From contig JABFXX010000114.1 in assembly GCA_013368795.1 (NCBI GenBank), positions 1 to 42,875 on the forward strand: DNA of 42,875 nt. The letters are read 5' to 3'. Below, piece after piece: positions 16,697-25,720 of this stretch (positions are counted from its first letter, which is position 1; each line of letters begins with the position of its first letter). The translations under genes were made by a program, and so were the position numbers. The DNA is from Kofleriaceae bacterium (GTDB lineage: Bacteria; Myxococcota_A; Polyangia; Haliangiales; Haliangiaceae). Below the pieces are notes generated by a model. That model was given only the letters and a program-made list of their open reading frames with translations. It ran no database searches and was not told the DNA's origin.

Positions 16697-18394
16697 GTGA
16701 AGTACCTGCTCTCCGGGTTTCTCTTCGTCGTTCTCGTCGGGTGTGGTGGCGGCAAGGGAGGCGAGGACACCGTCGACGCGGGCGCCGTCGAGGCCGATGC
16801 GGCGAGCGGCCCTCGCTGCGGCGACCGCCACCTCGACACGGCAAGCGGCGAGGTCTGCGACGACGGCAACACGACCGACGGCGACGGCTGCGCCGCCGAC
16901 TGCTCCGCCGTCGAGCCCGGCCACGCGTGCGGCACGCCGGGCGACCCGTGCGTCGTCACGCACGTCTGCGGCAACGGCATCGTCGAGGACATCGAGGGCT
17001 GCGACGACCACAACACGACGGACGGCGACGGCTGTCACTCCGACTGCACGCTCGAGGCCGGCTGGCGCTGCGACATCGCCGGCATCCGGTGCCTGGCCGC
17101 ACAGTGCGGAGACGGCATCGTCGCGGGCTTCGAGGAGTGTGACGACGGCGGCGCCGCGACGCCTGGCTGCTCGGCGACCTGCACGCTCGAGGACGGCTAC
17201 CTGTGCGCGACGCCGAACGCGGCCTGCACGCCGACGGTGTGCGGCAACGGCGTGAGGGAAGGCACCGAGCAGTGCGACGACGGCTCGGCTGCAGGCCCCA
17301 ACAACGACCTCGGCGATGGCTGCACGCCGCTCTGCACGCGCGAACCGCAGTGCGTGGCCGGCACGTGCACCGCGGTGTGCGGCGACGGCGCGATCCAGGC
17401 GGGCGAGGACTGCGACGATGGCAACCTGCACGACTTCGACGGTTGCTCGTCGACGTGCACCGTCGAGTTTGGCTTCTACTGCACGCCGTCGACGACGGTC
17501 GAGCCGGCGACGCTGAACGTCGCGATCGTCTATCGCGACTTCAAGGGCAACGACCTGTCAGGCGGCCACGTCGACTTCCAGAACGTCAACAGCTCGCAGA
17601 CCGGCATGGTCACGTCGTCGCTCGTGAACAACAAGCCGCAGCTGATCGACGCGAACAACTACGGCAGCGCTCACACCTCGATCAAGAACCGCGCGTCGTT
17701 CGGCCAGTGGTACGCGGATAGCGCGCTCGGGAAGACGGTCGTATCGACGCTGCCGATGACGCGCATCGCGTCGGGCACGTACGAGTACGACAACCAGAGC
17801 TTCTTCCCGCTCGACGGAAAGGGCTGGCAGGACGCGTCGGTCGCCACCGCGGACCGCGAGATCTCGCGCGACAACGGCCACAACTTCTCGTTCACGTCGG
17901 AGCTGCGCTACTGGTTCAAGTGGAACGGCACCGAGAACCTCAAGTTCCGCGGCGACGACGACGTCTGGGTGTTCGTCAACAAGAAGCTCGCGGTCGACCT
18001 CGGCGGCGTGCACGGCGCGCAGAGCGCGGAGATCACGCTGACGTCGCAGGTCAACACCGACAAGGCGCTCGGCATGACGATCGGTGGCACCTACGAGGTC
18101 GTCGTCTACCAGGCCGAGCGGCACACGACCGCGAGCTCCTACAAGCTGACGCTCAAGGGCTTCAACACGCAGAGGAGCGCGTGCGACGACATGTGCGGCG
18201 ACGGCATGACCTCGTCGATGGAGCAGTGCGACGACGGCGTCAACATGGGCGGCTACAACTCGTGCACGCCGACGTGCGAATACGGTCCGCGCTGCGGCGA
18301 CGGCATCCTCCAGTCGCAGGAGAACTGCGACGACGGCAACACGATCGACGGCGACAACTGCCCGGCGAACTGCATGGGGATGATCATCCTCTAG
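16697..18394 (+). CDS. Cys-rich (DUF4215-type) repeat lipoprotein with fibro-slime domain
   Basis: 565 residues from GTG 16697. Lipobox VLVGC (Cys16). Residues ~40-270 hold about six Cys-rich repeats of the 'CGDG...E.CDDGN...DGC...C' type, the Myxococcus cysteine-rich repeat. Residues ~275-490 form a fibro-slime/PA14-like domain (YRDFKGNDLSGGHVDF, FRGDDDVWVFVNKKLAVDLG, GGTYEVVVYQAERH). Two more Cys-rich repeats close the protein. FRGDDDVWVF and VDLGGVHG are hallmark strings of fibro-slime domains. It should be a disulfide-rich surface lipoprotein, perhaps an adhesin or matrix-binding protein. Its 3' end overlaps the convergent lipoprotein gene by 11 bases. Confidence 0.93.
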   Translation: MKYLLSGFLFVVLVGCGGGKGGEDTVDAGAVEADAASGPRCGDRHLDTASGEVCDDGNTTDGDGCAADCSAVEPGHACGTPGDPCVVTHVCGNGIVEDIEGCDDHNTTDGDGCHSDCTLEAGWRCDIAGIRCLAAQCGDGIVAGFEECDDGGAATPGCSATCTLEDGYLCATPNAACTPTVCGNGVREGTEQCDDGSAAGPNNDLGDGCTPLCTREPQCVAGTCTAVCGDGAIQAGEDCDDGNLHDFDGCSSTCTVEFGFYCTPSTTVEPATLNVAIVYRDFKGNDLSGGHVDFQNVNSSQTGMVTSSLVNNKPQLIDANNYGSAHTSIKNRASFGQWYADSALGKTVVSTLPMTRIASGTYEYDNQSFFPLDGKGWQDASVATADREISRDNGHNFSFTSELRYWFKWNGTENLKFRGDDDVWVFVNKKLAVDLGGVHGAQSAEITLTSQVNTDKALGMTIGGTYEVVVYQAERHTTASSYKLTLKGFNTQRSACDDMCGDGMTSSMEQCDDGVNMGGYNSCTPTCEYGPRCGDGILQSQENCDDGNTIDGDNCPANCMGMIIL

Positions 18395-19394
18395 GCGTCA
18401 CGGTGACCGTCAGCGACTGACCGCCCGCGCTCGCCGTGACGGTGAACGGCACGTTGCCGCCGGGGTTCGCGACGCAGTTGCGGCCGAGCGCGCCGCCCTC
18501 GACGGTCGACGAGCCGATCGTGAACGTCCACGGGATGCCCGAGATGAACGCGTCGTGCGCGTAGGCGCCAAAGCACGCGAGGCCGTCCTGCGCGACGAGC
18601 GCGCGGATCGAGTCCGCGGTGCTCGTGATCTCGAGGTCCATCGTCGCGTCGGTATCGCCGACGTGAAGCGAGACCTCGTGGTGACCGACCGTGGCGTTCG
18701 GGATGTGCAGGCGGTTCCAGTCGAGCTGCGTCGCGCCATCGAGCGTGATCATCGCCGACGTGTCGACGAGCCGATTCGGCTGCGGCGCTGCGTTCAGGTA
18801 GGCGACGCCGATCTGCCGGTCGCCGGGCGCGAATACGAACGCATCGGCGGTGTGGGCGAGCCAGTCGGTCGACGTGATCCACTCGTCCATCCCGACCGGC
18901 GCCGCGCGCGAGAACGCCGACGACGCGTACGCGTAGCGGTCGTAGAGCTCGTCGGTGGCCGGATCGACGATGCGCAGGTAGGAGGTGCCCGCCGCGAGCG
19001 CGCGCAGCGTGACGTGCGCACCTTCGGTGCCGTCGACGGCGAGCAGCGAGGACACGCTCGTACGCGCGTCGTATGGCAACGCGAACGCGGTCGTCGTGTT
19101 GCCGTAGCTCAGGTCGACCTCGTGCGTGCCGCCGACCGCGATATGGCGATTCGTCGCGCTCGGAAACGCGCTCGCGACCGACGCGATGCCCGTGAACTCG
19201 AGCCCGCCCGGCGTCTTCGGAGAGCAGTGGACCTCGCCGCACGGTCCGACTTCCTCGCCCGAGCCGCCGCCACCGCCACCACCACCTCCTCCTCCGCCAC
19301 CGCCGTGGCTACCACCACCGCCGGGTGCGTTGTCGTCGAGAAGACACGACGGCACGAGCGCGAGGACACCGATCGAGAGCACGAGGTTCCGCAT
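18384..19394 (-). CDS. Lipoprotein with poly-glycine linker
   Basis: 336 residues from ATG 19394. Lipobox LVPSC (Cys17). A Gly-rich spacer with a run of 14 consecutive Gly (about 19260-19302) separates the lipid anchor from the folded part. The rest looks like two or more beta-sandwich domains (HVTLRALAAGTSYLRIVDPA; VGHHEVSLHVGDTDATMDLEI; VPFTVTASAGGQSLTVTVTP), with two late Cys that may pair. I recognise no named family. The poly-Gly tract is encoded by mixed Gly codons and could be length-variable. Convergent overlap with the fibro-slime gene. Confidence 0.85.
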   Translation of the reverse strand: MRNLVLSIGVLALVPSCLLDDNAPGGGGSHGGGGGGGGGGGGGGSGEEVGPCGEVHCSPKTPGGLEFTGIASVASAFPSATNRHIAVGGTHEVDLSYGNTTTAFALPYDARTSVSSLLAVDGTEGAHVTLRALAAGTSYLRIVDPATDELYDRYAYASSAFSRAAPVGMDEWITSTDWLAHTADAFVFAPGDRQIGVAYLNAAPQPNRLVDTSAMITLDGATQLDWNRLHIPNATVGHHEVSLHVGDTDATMDLEITSTADSIRALVAQDGLACFGAYAHDAFISGIPWTFTIGSSTVEGGALGRNCVANPGGNVPFTVTASAGGQSLTVTVTPRG

Positions 19395-19555
19395 CGTGTG
19401 AGGTAGAGCAACGTGCGTACCGCGCGAACCTCGCCACGTTTGCCGCGGCGTTGCCACGTCTTGCCTCGGGCCTGTCAGCACGACTGTCCGATTTCGGCCG
19501 TCGCGGAGCGCGTCATGGCGAAGCCCGGCCCAGCATCCGGAGGCATAACGTACCC

Positions 19556-20974
19556 ATGGTGCGCGACTCCATCGTCATCGCAGGTGCGACCGGCTTCGTC
19601 GGCCACGCCGTCACACGCGCGCTCGCACAGCGGCCGGACCGGCCGGAGATCGTCGGGCTGACGCGAGGCCGGACCGATGTCGCGGGCGCGTGGGATCGGC
19701 TCGTGCCGTGCGACCTGTTCTCGCTGAAGGACGTCGAGGCCGCCGTCGCAGGCGCGCGCCACGTCGTCTATCTCGTGCACTCGATGCTGCCGAGCGCGCG
19801 GCTCGTGCAGGGCTCGTTCGCGGATCTCGATCTGATCTGCGCCGACAATGTCGGTCGCGCCGCGGCCTGCGCGGGCGTCGAGCAGATCGTCTACCTCGGT
19901 GGCCTCATCCCCGACGACCCGGGGCTGTCCGCGCACCTCACGAGCCGGCGCGAGGTCGAGGCCGCGCTCGGTGCCCACGGCGTCGCGGTGACGACGCTGC
20001 GCGCCGGCATGGTCGTCGGACCGGGCGGGTCGTCGTTCCAGATCATCAAGAAGCTCGTCGATCGGTTGCCCGCGATGGTGCTGCCGAGCTGGACCGCACA
20101 TCGCTGCCAGGCGATCGACCTCGAGACCGCGGCTGCGCTGATCGATCACGTCGTCGGGCGCCCGAGTGCATACGGCCAGACCTACGACATCGGTGGCCCC
20201 GATGCGCCGCGCTACCGCGACATGATCGCGACCGTCGGCGAGCTGCTCGACAGGAAGCGTCCCGCCGTCGGCGTTCCGCTCCTCACGCCACACCTGTCGC
20301 GCTTGTGGGTCTCGCTGATCACCGGCGCGCCGGCCGCGCTCGTCGCGCCGCTCATCGAGAGCCTGCACCACGACATGGTCTGCCGCGATCGACGGCTCCA
20401 GGACGAGGCCCGCCTGCCGGGCAAGACGTTCCGCGAGGCCGCGCGCGCCGCACTCGAATCGGCCGAGCGCAAGGCGAAGCCCGCTGCGTACCGGCGTGCA
20501 CCGCGCCCTCGCCAGGTCGGCGTGCGATCGGTGCAGCGGATTCCACTACCGAGCGGGCGCGACGCGGAGTGGGCTGCGCACGAGTACATGCGGTGGCTGC
20601 CCGGAGGCCTGTGGCCCGGCCTGCGCGTCGACGTCGACGATTCGCGGACGGCCTCGTTCTTCGCGCTGCACGGCAAGCGGCCGCTGCTCGTCCTGCGCTT
20701 TGCGACGGAGCGAAGCTCGTCGGACCGCCAGCTGTTCTACGTCGTCGGTGGACTGCTCGCGAAGCACTCCGAACGCGGCCGCCTCGAGTTTCGCGTGACG
20801 CCCGACGGCCACCATCTGTTGACCGCGATCCACGAGTACGTGCCCGCGCTACCGTGGTGGCTGTATCGGATCAGCCAGGCGCTCGTGCATCGCCTCGTCA
20901 TGCGTCGCTTCGGCGCACACCTCCGAGGATCGGATTTTGCGTTGTTCTCACTCAGCAGGAGGAGGACCGCGTGA
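19556..20974 (+). CDS. SDR-type NAD(P)-binding protein with DUF2867-like C-terminal domain
   Basis: 472 residues from ATG 19556, with GGAGG 12 bases upstream. Residues ~5-290 form an atypical short-chain dehydrogenase: GATGFVG 9-15 binds the dinucleotide, then ARHVVYLVHS and QIVYLGGLIPDD. The classical Tyr-x3-Lys is not apparent, as in NmrA/complex-I-like SDR members. Residues ~320-472 form a second domain (EWAAHEYMRWLPGGLWPGLRVD ... WWLYRISQALVHRLVMRRF) resembling DUF2867, which is often fused to this SDR type. Substrate unknown. Its stop overlaps the start of the following gene (GTGA), so the two are translationally coupled. Confidence 0.88.
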   Translation: MVRDSIVIAGATGFVGHAVTRALAQRPDRPEIVGLTRGRTDVAGAWDRLVPCDLFSLKDVEAAVAGARHVVYLVHSMLPSARLVQGSFADLDLICADNVGRAAACAGVEQIVYLGGLIPDDPGLSAHLTSRREVEAALGAHGVAVTTLRAGMVVGPGGSSFQIIKKLVDRLPAMVLPSWTAHRCQAIDLETAAALIDHVVGRPSAYGQTYDIGGPDAPRYRDMIATVGELLDRKRPAVGVPLLTPHLSRLWVSLITGAPAALVAPLIESLHHDMVCRDRRLQDEARLPGKTFREAARAALESAERKAKPAAYRRAPRPRQVGVRSVQRIPLPSGRDAEWAAHEYMRWLPGGLWPGLRVDVDDSRTASFFALHGKRPLLVLRFATERSSSDRQLFYVVGGLLAKHSERGRLEFRVTPDGHHLLTAIHEYVPALPWWLYRISQALVHRLVMRRFGAHLRGSDFALFSLSRRRTA

Positions 20975-21675
20975 AACCACACAAGACCTGGGAAGTTCTG
21001 CCCCACGGCGACATCGAGAAGCTCGCCGACAACCTGTACACGGTCGTAGGAAAGCTCCGCATGCCGTTCGGTGAAACGCCACGGCGAATGACGATCGCGA
21101 AGCTCGCCGACGGCCGGCTCGTCATCTTCAGTGCGATCGCGCTCGACGAGGCGCGCATGGCCAAGCTCGAACAGATCGGCCGGCCTGCGTTTCTGATCGT
21201 GCCGAGCGGCATCCATCGCATCGACGCGAAACCGTGGAAGGATCGCTATCCCGACATCACCGTCGTCGCGCCCGAAGGGGCGGTCGCGCGCATCGGCGAG
21301 GTCGTCGCGATCGACGAATCGATCGCCGAGATCGATGACCCTCGCGTGCGCGTGGAGACGATTCCCGGCACAGCCGGCGGCGAGCTCGCGATGATCGTCC
21401 AGACCGAGACGGGCAAGACGCTCGTCGTGAACGACCTCATCTTCAACCTACCGAAGATGGGCGGCTTCGCCGAGATCGGGCTACGCGTGCTCGGCTTCGG
21501 ACCGGGTCATCCGACAATGCCAAGGCTGGTGAAGCGCAAGCTCGTCAAGGACGAGAAGGCCGTGCAGGCGCAGCTCCACGATTGGGCCCTTGCGGGCTTC
21601 GAGCGGATCCTGGTTGCGCACGGCGAGCCGATCGAGACGCCTCGGGAGACGTTGCTCGAGCTGGCGGCGGCGTAG
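20971..21675 (+). CDS. DUF4336-like protein (metallo-beta-lactamase-fold relative)
   Basis: 234 residues from GTG 20971, with a strong AGGAGGAGG site inside the upstream gene. The layout recalls DUF4336: LADNLYTVVGKLRMPFG at the start, a strand pair MTIAKLADGRLVIFSAI, then AFLIVPSGIHRIDAKPWKDRYP (~85-106), TLVVNDLIFNLP (~152-163) and RILVAHGEPIE near the end. The canonical HxHxDH metal motif is absent, so metal-dependent hydrolysis is doubtful. Coupled to the SDR-type gene, suggesting the same pathway. The last 131 bases overlap the opposite-strand secreted-protein gene. Confidence 0.85.
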   Translation: MKPHKTWEVLPHGDIEKLADNLYTVVGKLRMPFGETPRRMTIAKLADGRLVIFSAIALDEARMAKLEQIGRPAFLIVPSGIHRIDAKPWKDRYPDITVVAPEGAVARIGEVVAIDESIAEIDDPRVRVETIPGTAGGELAMIVQTETGKTLVVNDLIFNLPKMGGFAEIGLRVLGFGPGHPTMPRLVKRKLVKDEKAVQAQLHDWALAGFERILVAHGEPIETPRETLLELAAA

Positions 21676-22135
21676 AGTCCGCGGCGAGCCGCTCGAGAAA
21701 CGGCACGACCCTGCGCGTGAGCGTCTCGCCGGTCGCGGTCTCGATGCAGTCTGCCGTCCATTGTGCGACCTGCTCGGGTCGCAGCGCGCCCTCGGTCGAC
21801 AGCGTGGCGTTGCCGAACGCGGTCGTCGTCTGCTGCGCCTCCCAGCGTTCCTGCCCGTTTGCATCGCGCGGCGCAACGCGAATCGCGACCGAGCAGGCAA
21901 CCGCCGTGCGCGTGACGTCTACCTTCGTCACCGACGGTGCGATCACGTAGCTCGCTGAATCGGCTCCGGTGACGTAACCGCGCGCCTCCAGCGCACGCTT
22001 CACATGGCGCTCGATGCCATGTGCAGCCCACTTACCTACACCCTTGCGGATCTCGAGTGCCGCTTTGGGCTGAGCGAAAGCGCTCGCGGGCGCGGCGAGC
22101 ACGATCGCGGCGGCAGCGAGGCTTCCGATCCGCAT
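21545..22135 (-). CDS. Secreted protein of unknown function with extended C-terminal tail
   Basis: 196 residues from ATG 22135. Signal peptide MRIGSLAAAAIVLAAPASAFA with cleavage after AFA. Residues ~22-150 look like a compact alpha/beta domain (KWAAHGIERHVKRALEARGY, SYVIAPSVTKVDVT, AVACSVAIRVAPRD, AQWTADCIETAT) with two Cys. No family recognised. The last ~43 residues are Pro/Arg/Ser-rich and lie entirely over the 3' end of the convergent DUF4336-like gene, so they look like read-through into antisense sequence rather than an evolved domain. A lost stop codon or a frameshift near 21690 would explain this. Confidence 0.7.
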   Translation of the reverse strand: MRIGSLAAAAIVLAAPASAFAQPKAALEIRKGVGKWAAHGIERHVKRALEARGYVTGADSASYVIAPSVTKVDVTRTAVACSVAIRVAPRDANGQERWEAQQTTTAFGNATLSTEGALRPEQVAQWTADCIETATGETLTRRVVPFLERLAADSTPPPARATSPEASRSARRAQPGSARSPQGPNRGAAPARPSRP

Positions 22136-22256
22136 GATGCCGATCGGAAGTGCGAGTCTCGTGCCGCGGCCTACGCACCAGACGGATGAGAGAATCCGAC
22201 AGTGCGTCCGCGCACGACCGTGCTCGGGCGGTGCGTCGATTGCAATTTCGAGCACC

Positions 22257-23549
22257 ATGAGCGCGAGACCGGAGGTTGCGGTGATCGGTGCAGGACTTGC
22301 GGGTCTCGCAGCAGCACGCACGCTCATCGAGCACGGCGTCGACGTCGAGATCTTCGAGGCGAGCGATCGCATCGGAGGACGCGCACACACGATCGAAGTG
22401 GAGCACCACGACCTGCCCGTCGAGCTCGGCCCCGAGTTCGTGCACGGCGCGCCCGACGTGACGATGAACCTCGTGCGCGAGGCGAGCGCAGAGCTCGAAC
22501 ACCTCGGCAACCAGAACCACGTCTGGCAGGACGGCCACCTCGTCCACGAGCACAGCATGTGGCGACGGCTCGGCAAGCTGCTCGATCACGCGCGGCGCCT
22601 TCCTCGCGACGAGTCTGCGCTCGACTACCTGGCGCACGAGCACATGTCGCAAAAAGACGCCGACCTGTTCGCGATGCTCGTCCAGGGCTTCTACGCGGCG
22701 CCGCTCGACGACATCAGCATCGAGAGCATCACCGCCGACGAGAGCGGTGCGGGCGAGGAGGAGGCTCCGTCGTCGACGCGTATCCGCGGCGGCTACGCCA
22801 GGCTCGTCGGCTGGCTCGGTTCGCGCCTCGCGCAGCTTCGGGTGCCGATCCATCACGGGTTCGTGCTGCGCCACCTCGACTGGGGTGGCGATCGTGTGCG
22901 ACTCGACGGCATCGACCGCTACGCGGAGTCTCGTCGCGCGGTGGTGACGCTTCCGATCGGCGTGCTGCATAGCGGCGACGTGCGGTTCGAGCCGCGGATC
23001 GTCGAGCACGAGCACGCGCTCGGCCAGCTCGCGATGGGTCAGGTCGTCAAGCTGGTGCTGTGTCTACACGCGCCCGTGTGGCATCGCTACGCGCCGCACA
23101 CCGTCGAGTTCGTCCATCATCACGAGCTCACGTTCCCGACGTTCTGGCTGCGCTCGCGCGGCGACGCTCACCAGGTGACGGCGTGGGCAGGCGGCCCGTA
23201 CGCGCTCGCGGTCGCGAACTGGCTGAAGGCGGATCTCGTCGAGCAAGCGCTCGTCGACCTCGCCGAGGCGCTGCGCATGCCGGCGAGCGAGCTGCTCGAA
23301 TCCCTCGTCCACGTCCACTTCCACGACTACATGCACGACCCGTTCGCGCGAGGTGCATACAGCTACACCCGCGTCGGTGGCACGCATGCCGCGAACGCGC
23401 TCGCGCGGCCGATCGCCGATCGCCTGTACTTCGCGGGCGAGGCGACCGACGCCGACTACGAGGGCACGGTCGCGGGCGCGCTCGCGAGTGGCATTCGCGC
23501 CGCGCATCAGGTCCTCGCACACCGCGGAGCTACTGGAGCGAGCCGTTGA
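22257..23549 (+). CDS. Flavin monoamine oxidase-family protein
   Basis: 430 residues from ATG 22257; upstream codons of the frame run into the divergent promoter region. FAD dinucleotide motif VAVIGAGLAGLAAA 8-21, ribose-binding EASDRIGGRAHT ~37-48, and the C-terminal FAD motif YFAGEATDADYEGTVAGAL. This is the amine oxidase/polyamine oxidase/LSD1-like family, which oxidises amines with O2 to give an aldehyde or imine and H2O2. The substrate is not predictable; length and motifs are complete. No signal peptide. Divergent from the secreted-protein gene; overlaps the following convergent lipoprotein by 20 bases. Confidence 0.92.
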   Translation: MSARPEVAVIGAGLAGLAAARTLIEHGVDVEIFEASDRIGGRAHTIEVEHHDLPVELGPEFVHGAPDVTMNLVREASAELEHLGNQNHVWQDGHLVHEHSMWRRLGKLLDHARRLPRDESALDYLAHEHMSQKDADLFAMLVQGFYAAPLDDISIESITADESGAGEEEAPSSTRIRGGYARLVGWLGSRLAQLRVPIHHGFVLRHLDWGGDRVRLDGIDRYAESRRAVVTLPIGVLHSGDVRFEPRIVEHEHALGQLAMGQVVKLVLCLHAPVWHRYAPHTVEFVHHHELTFPTFWLRSRGDAHQVTAWAGGPYALAVANWLKADLVEQALVDLAEALRMPASELLESLVHVHFHDYMHDPFARGAYSYTRVGGTHAANALARPIADRLYFAGEATDADYEGTVAGALASGIRAAHQVLAHRGATGASR

Positions 23550-24219
23550 TCGTCAGCGCCGTCTGCAGCCGCAGGGTGCCGCCGGCGGCGCCTGCCGAAT
23601 AGCCGTAGACGCGTACCTCGACGGCGTTCGTCGTCGGGTTCGTGTTCAGCGTGATCGTGCCGGGCGCGGACGTCGAGAGCGTCGTCTTCTGCGCGAACGC
23701 GTCGATGCTGGTGCCCGCCGATGCCGTCGCCGGACCGGTCCCCGACGCCTTCGCGTCGATCTCGAGCGTCGTGATCGCGAGCATGCAGCTCACCGGTGGC
23801 GTCACCGAGAACGTGTAGTACTTCGTCGCGTCGGCGGTCGCGGCCGTCGGCCAGCTGCTCGAGTTGATCGAGTTCGCGCCCGAGACGGGCGTGAGGCCCG
23901 CCGAGCGCTGCACGGCCGTGGCGGTGACGCCCGTCGCCGACGATCCAGCCGCCGTCGACGCCTGGTTGCCGGCTTCGTTGGTGAACGTCCAGGTCGCGAG
24001 CACGCCGGTGAACGCGCAGCCGCTCGATGGGCCGGAGTCGGGGCTCGTGCTCGAGCCGCTCGCGTCGAGGCTCTGCGCGTCGACGAGCCGCGCGTCCGAG
24101 CCGCTGCTCATCGCCGCATCCATCGGGCCGTTGTTGTTCTCGGTCGGCTCCTCACGAGCGGACGCACAACCGATGCTGCAGGCGGCGATCAGAACGAGGC
24201 TCGAGCGCGACGGAGACAT
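23530..24219 (-). CDS. Lipoprotein, Ser/Thr-rich beta protein of unknown function
   Basis: 229 residues from ATG 24219. Lipobox SIGC (Cys18), then a ~45-residue Ser/Asp/Gly linker. The folded part starts at a Cys near 68 (GCAFTGVLATWTFTNEAGNQ) and looks like a beta-sandwich (CMLAITTLEIDAKASGTG, GTITLNTNPTTNAVEVRVYG, GTLRLQTALTINGSLQ). The pattern 'LATWTF...' with a closing 'LRLxTALTINGSL' resembles extracellular PEP-CTERM-like beta-sandwiches, but I cannot assign it. Probably outer-membrane or surface exposed. Isolated gene, 116 bases from the kinase operon end. Confidence 0.82.
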   Translation of the reverse strand: MSPSRSSLVLIAACSIGCASAREEPTENNNGPMDAAMSSGSDARLVDAQSLDASGSSTSPDSGPSSGCAFTGVLATWTFTNEAGNQASTAAGSSATGVTATAVQRSAGLTPVSGANSINSSSWPTAATADATKYYTFSVTPPVSCMLAITTLEIDAKASGTGPATASAGTSIDAFAQKTTLSTSAPGTITLNTNPTTNAVEVRVYGYSAGAAGGTLRLQTALTINGSLQ

Positions 24220-24335
24220 GGCGTGCGTACGCTACTAACACGACCGTGGCAGCAACGTGGCGGCGCGGTGACTCTCGCTGACAACGTCGCGAACGTCACA
24301 ACTCGTCGAAACTCGCGGATCGAGGCGATGTTGGC

Positions 24336-25715
<1,380 letters not shown>

Positions 25716-25720
25716 CGCGC

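Noticed and set aside
19395..19555. GG-N10-GC sigma-54-type spacing on the minus strand upstream of the poly-Gly lipoprotein gene
   Set aside because: The -12 half lacks the TTGC pattern. In such GC-rich DNA the doublets alone are expected by chance.
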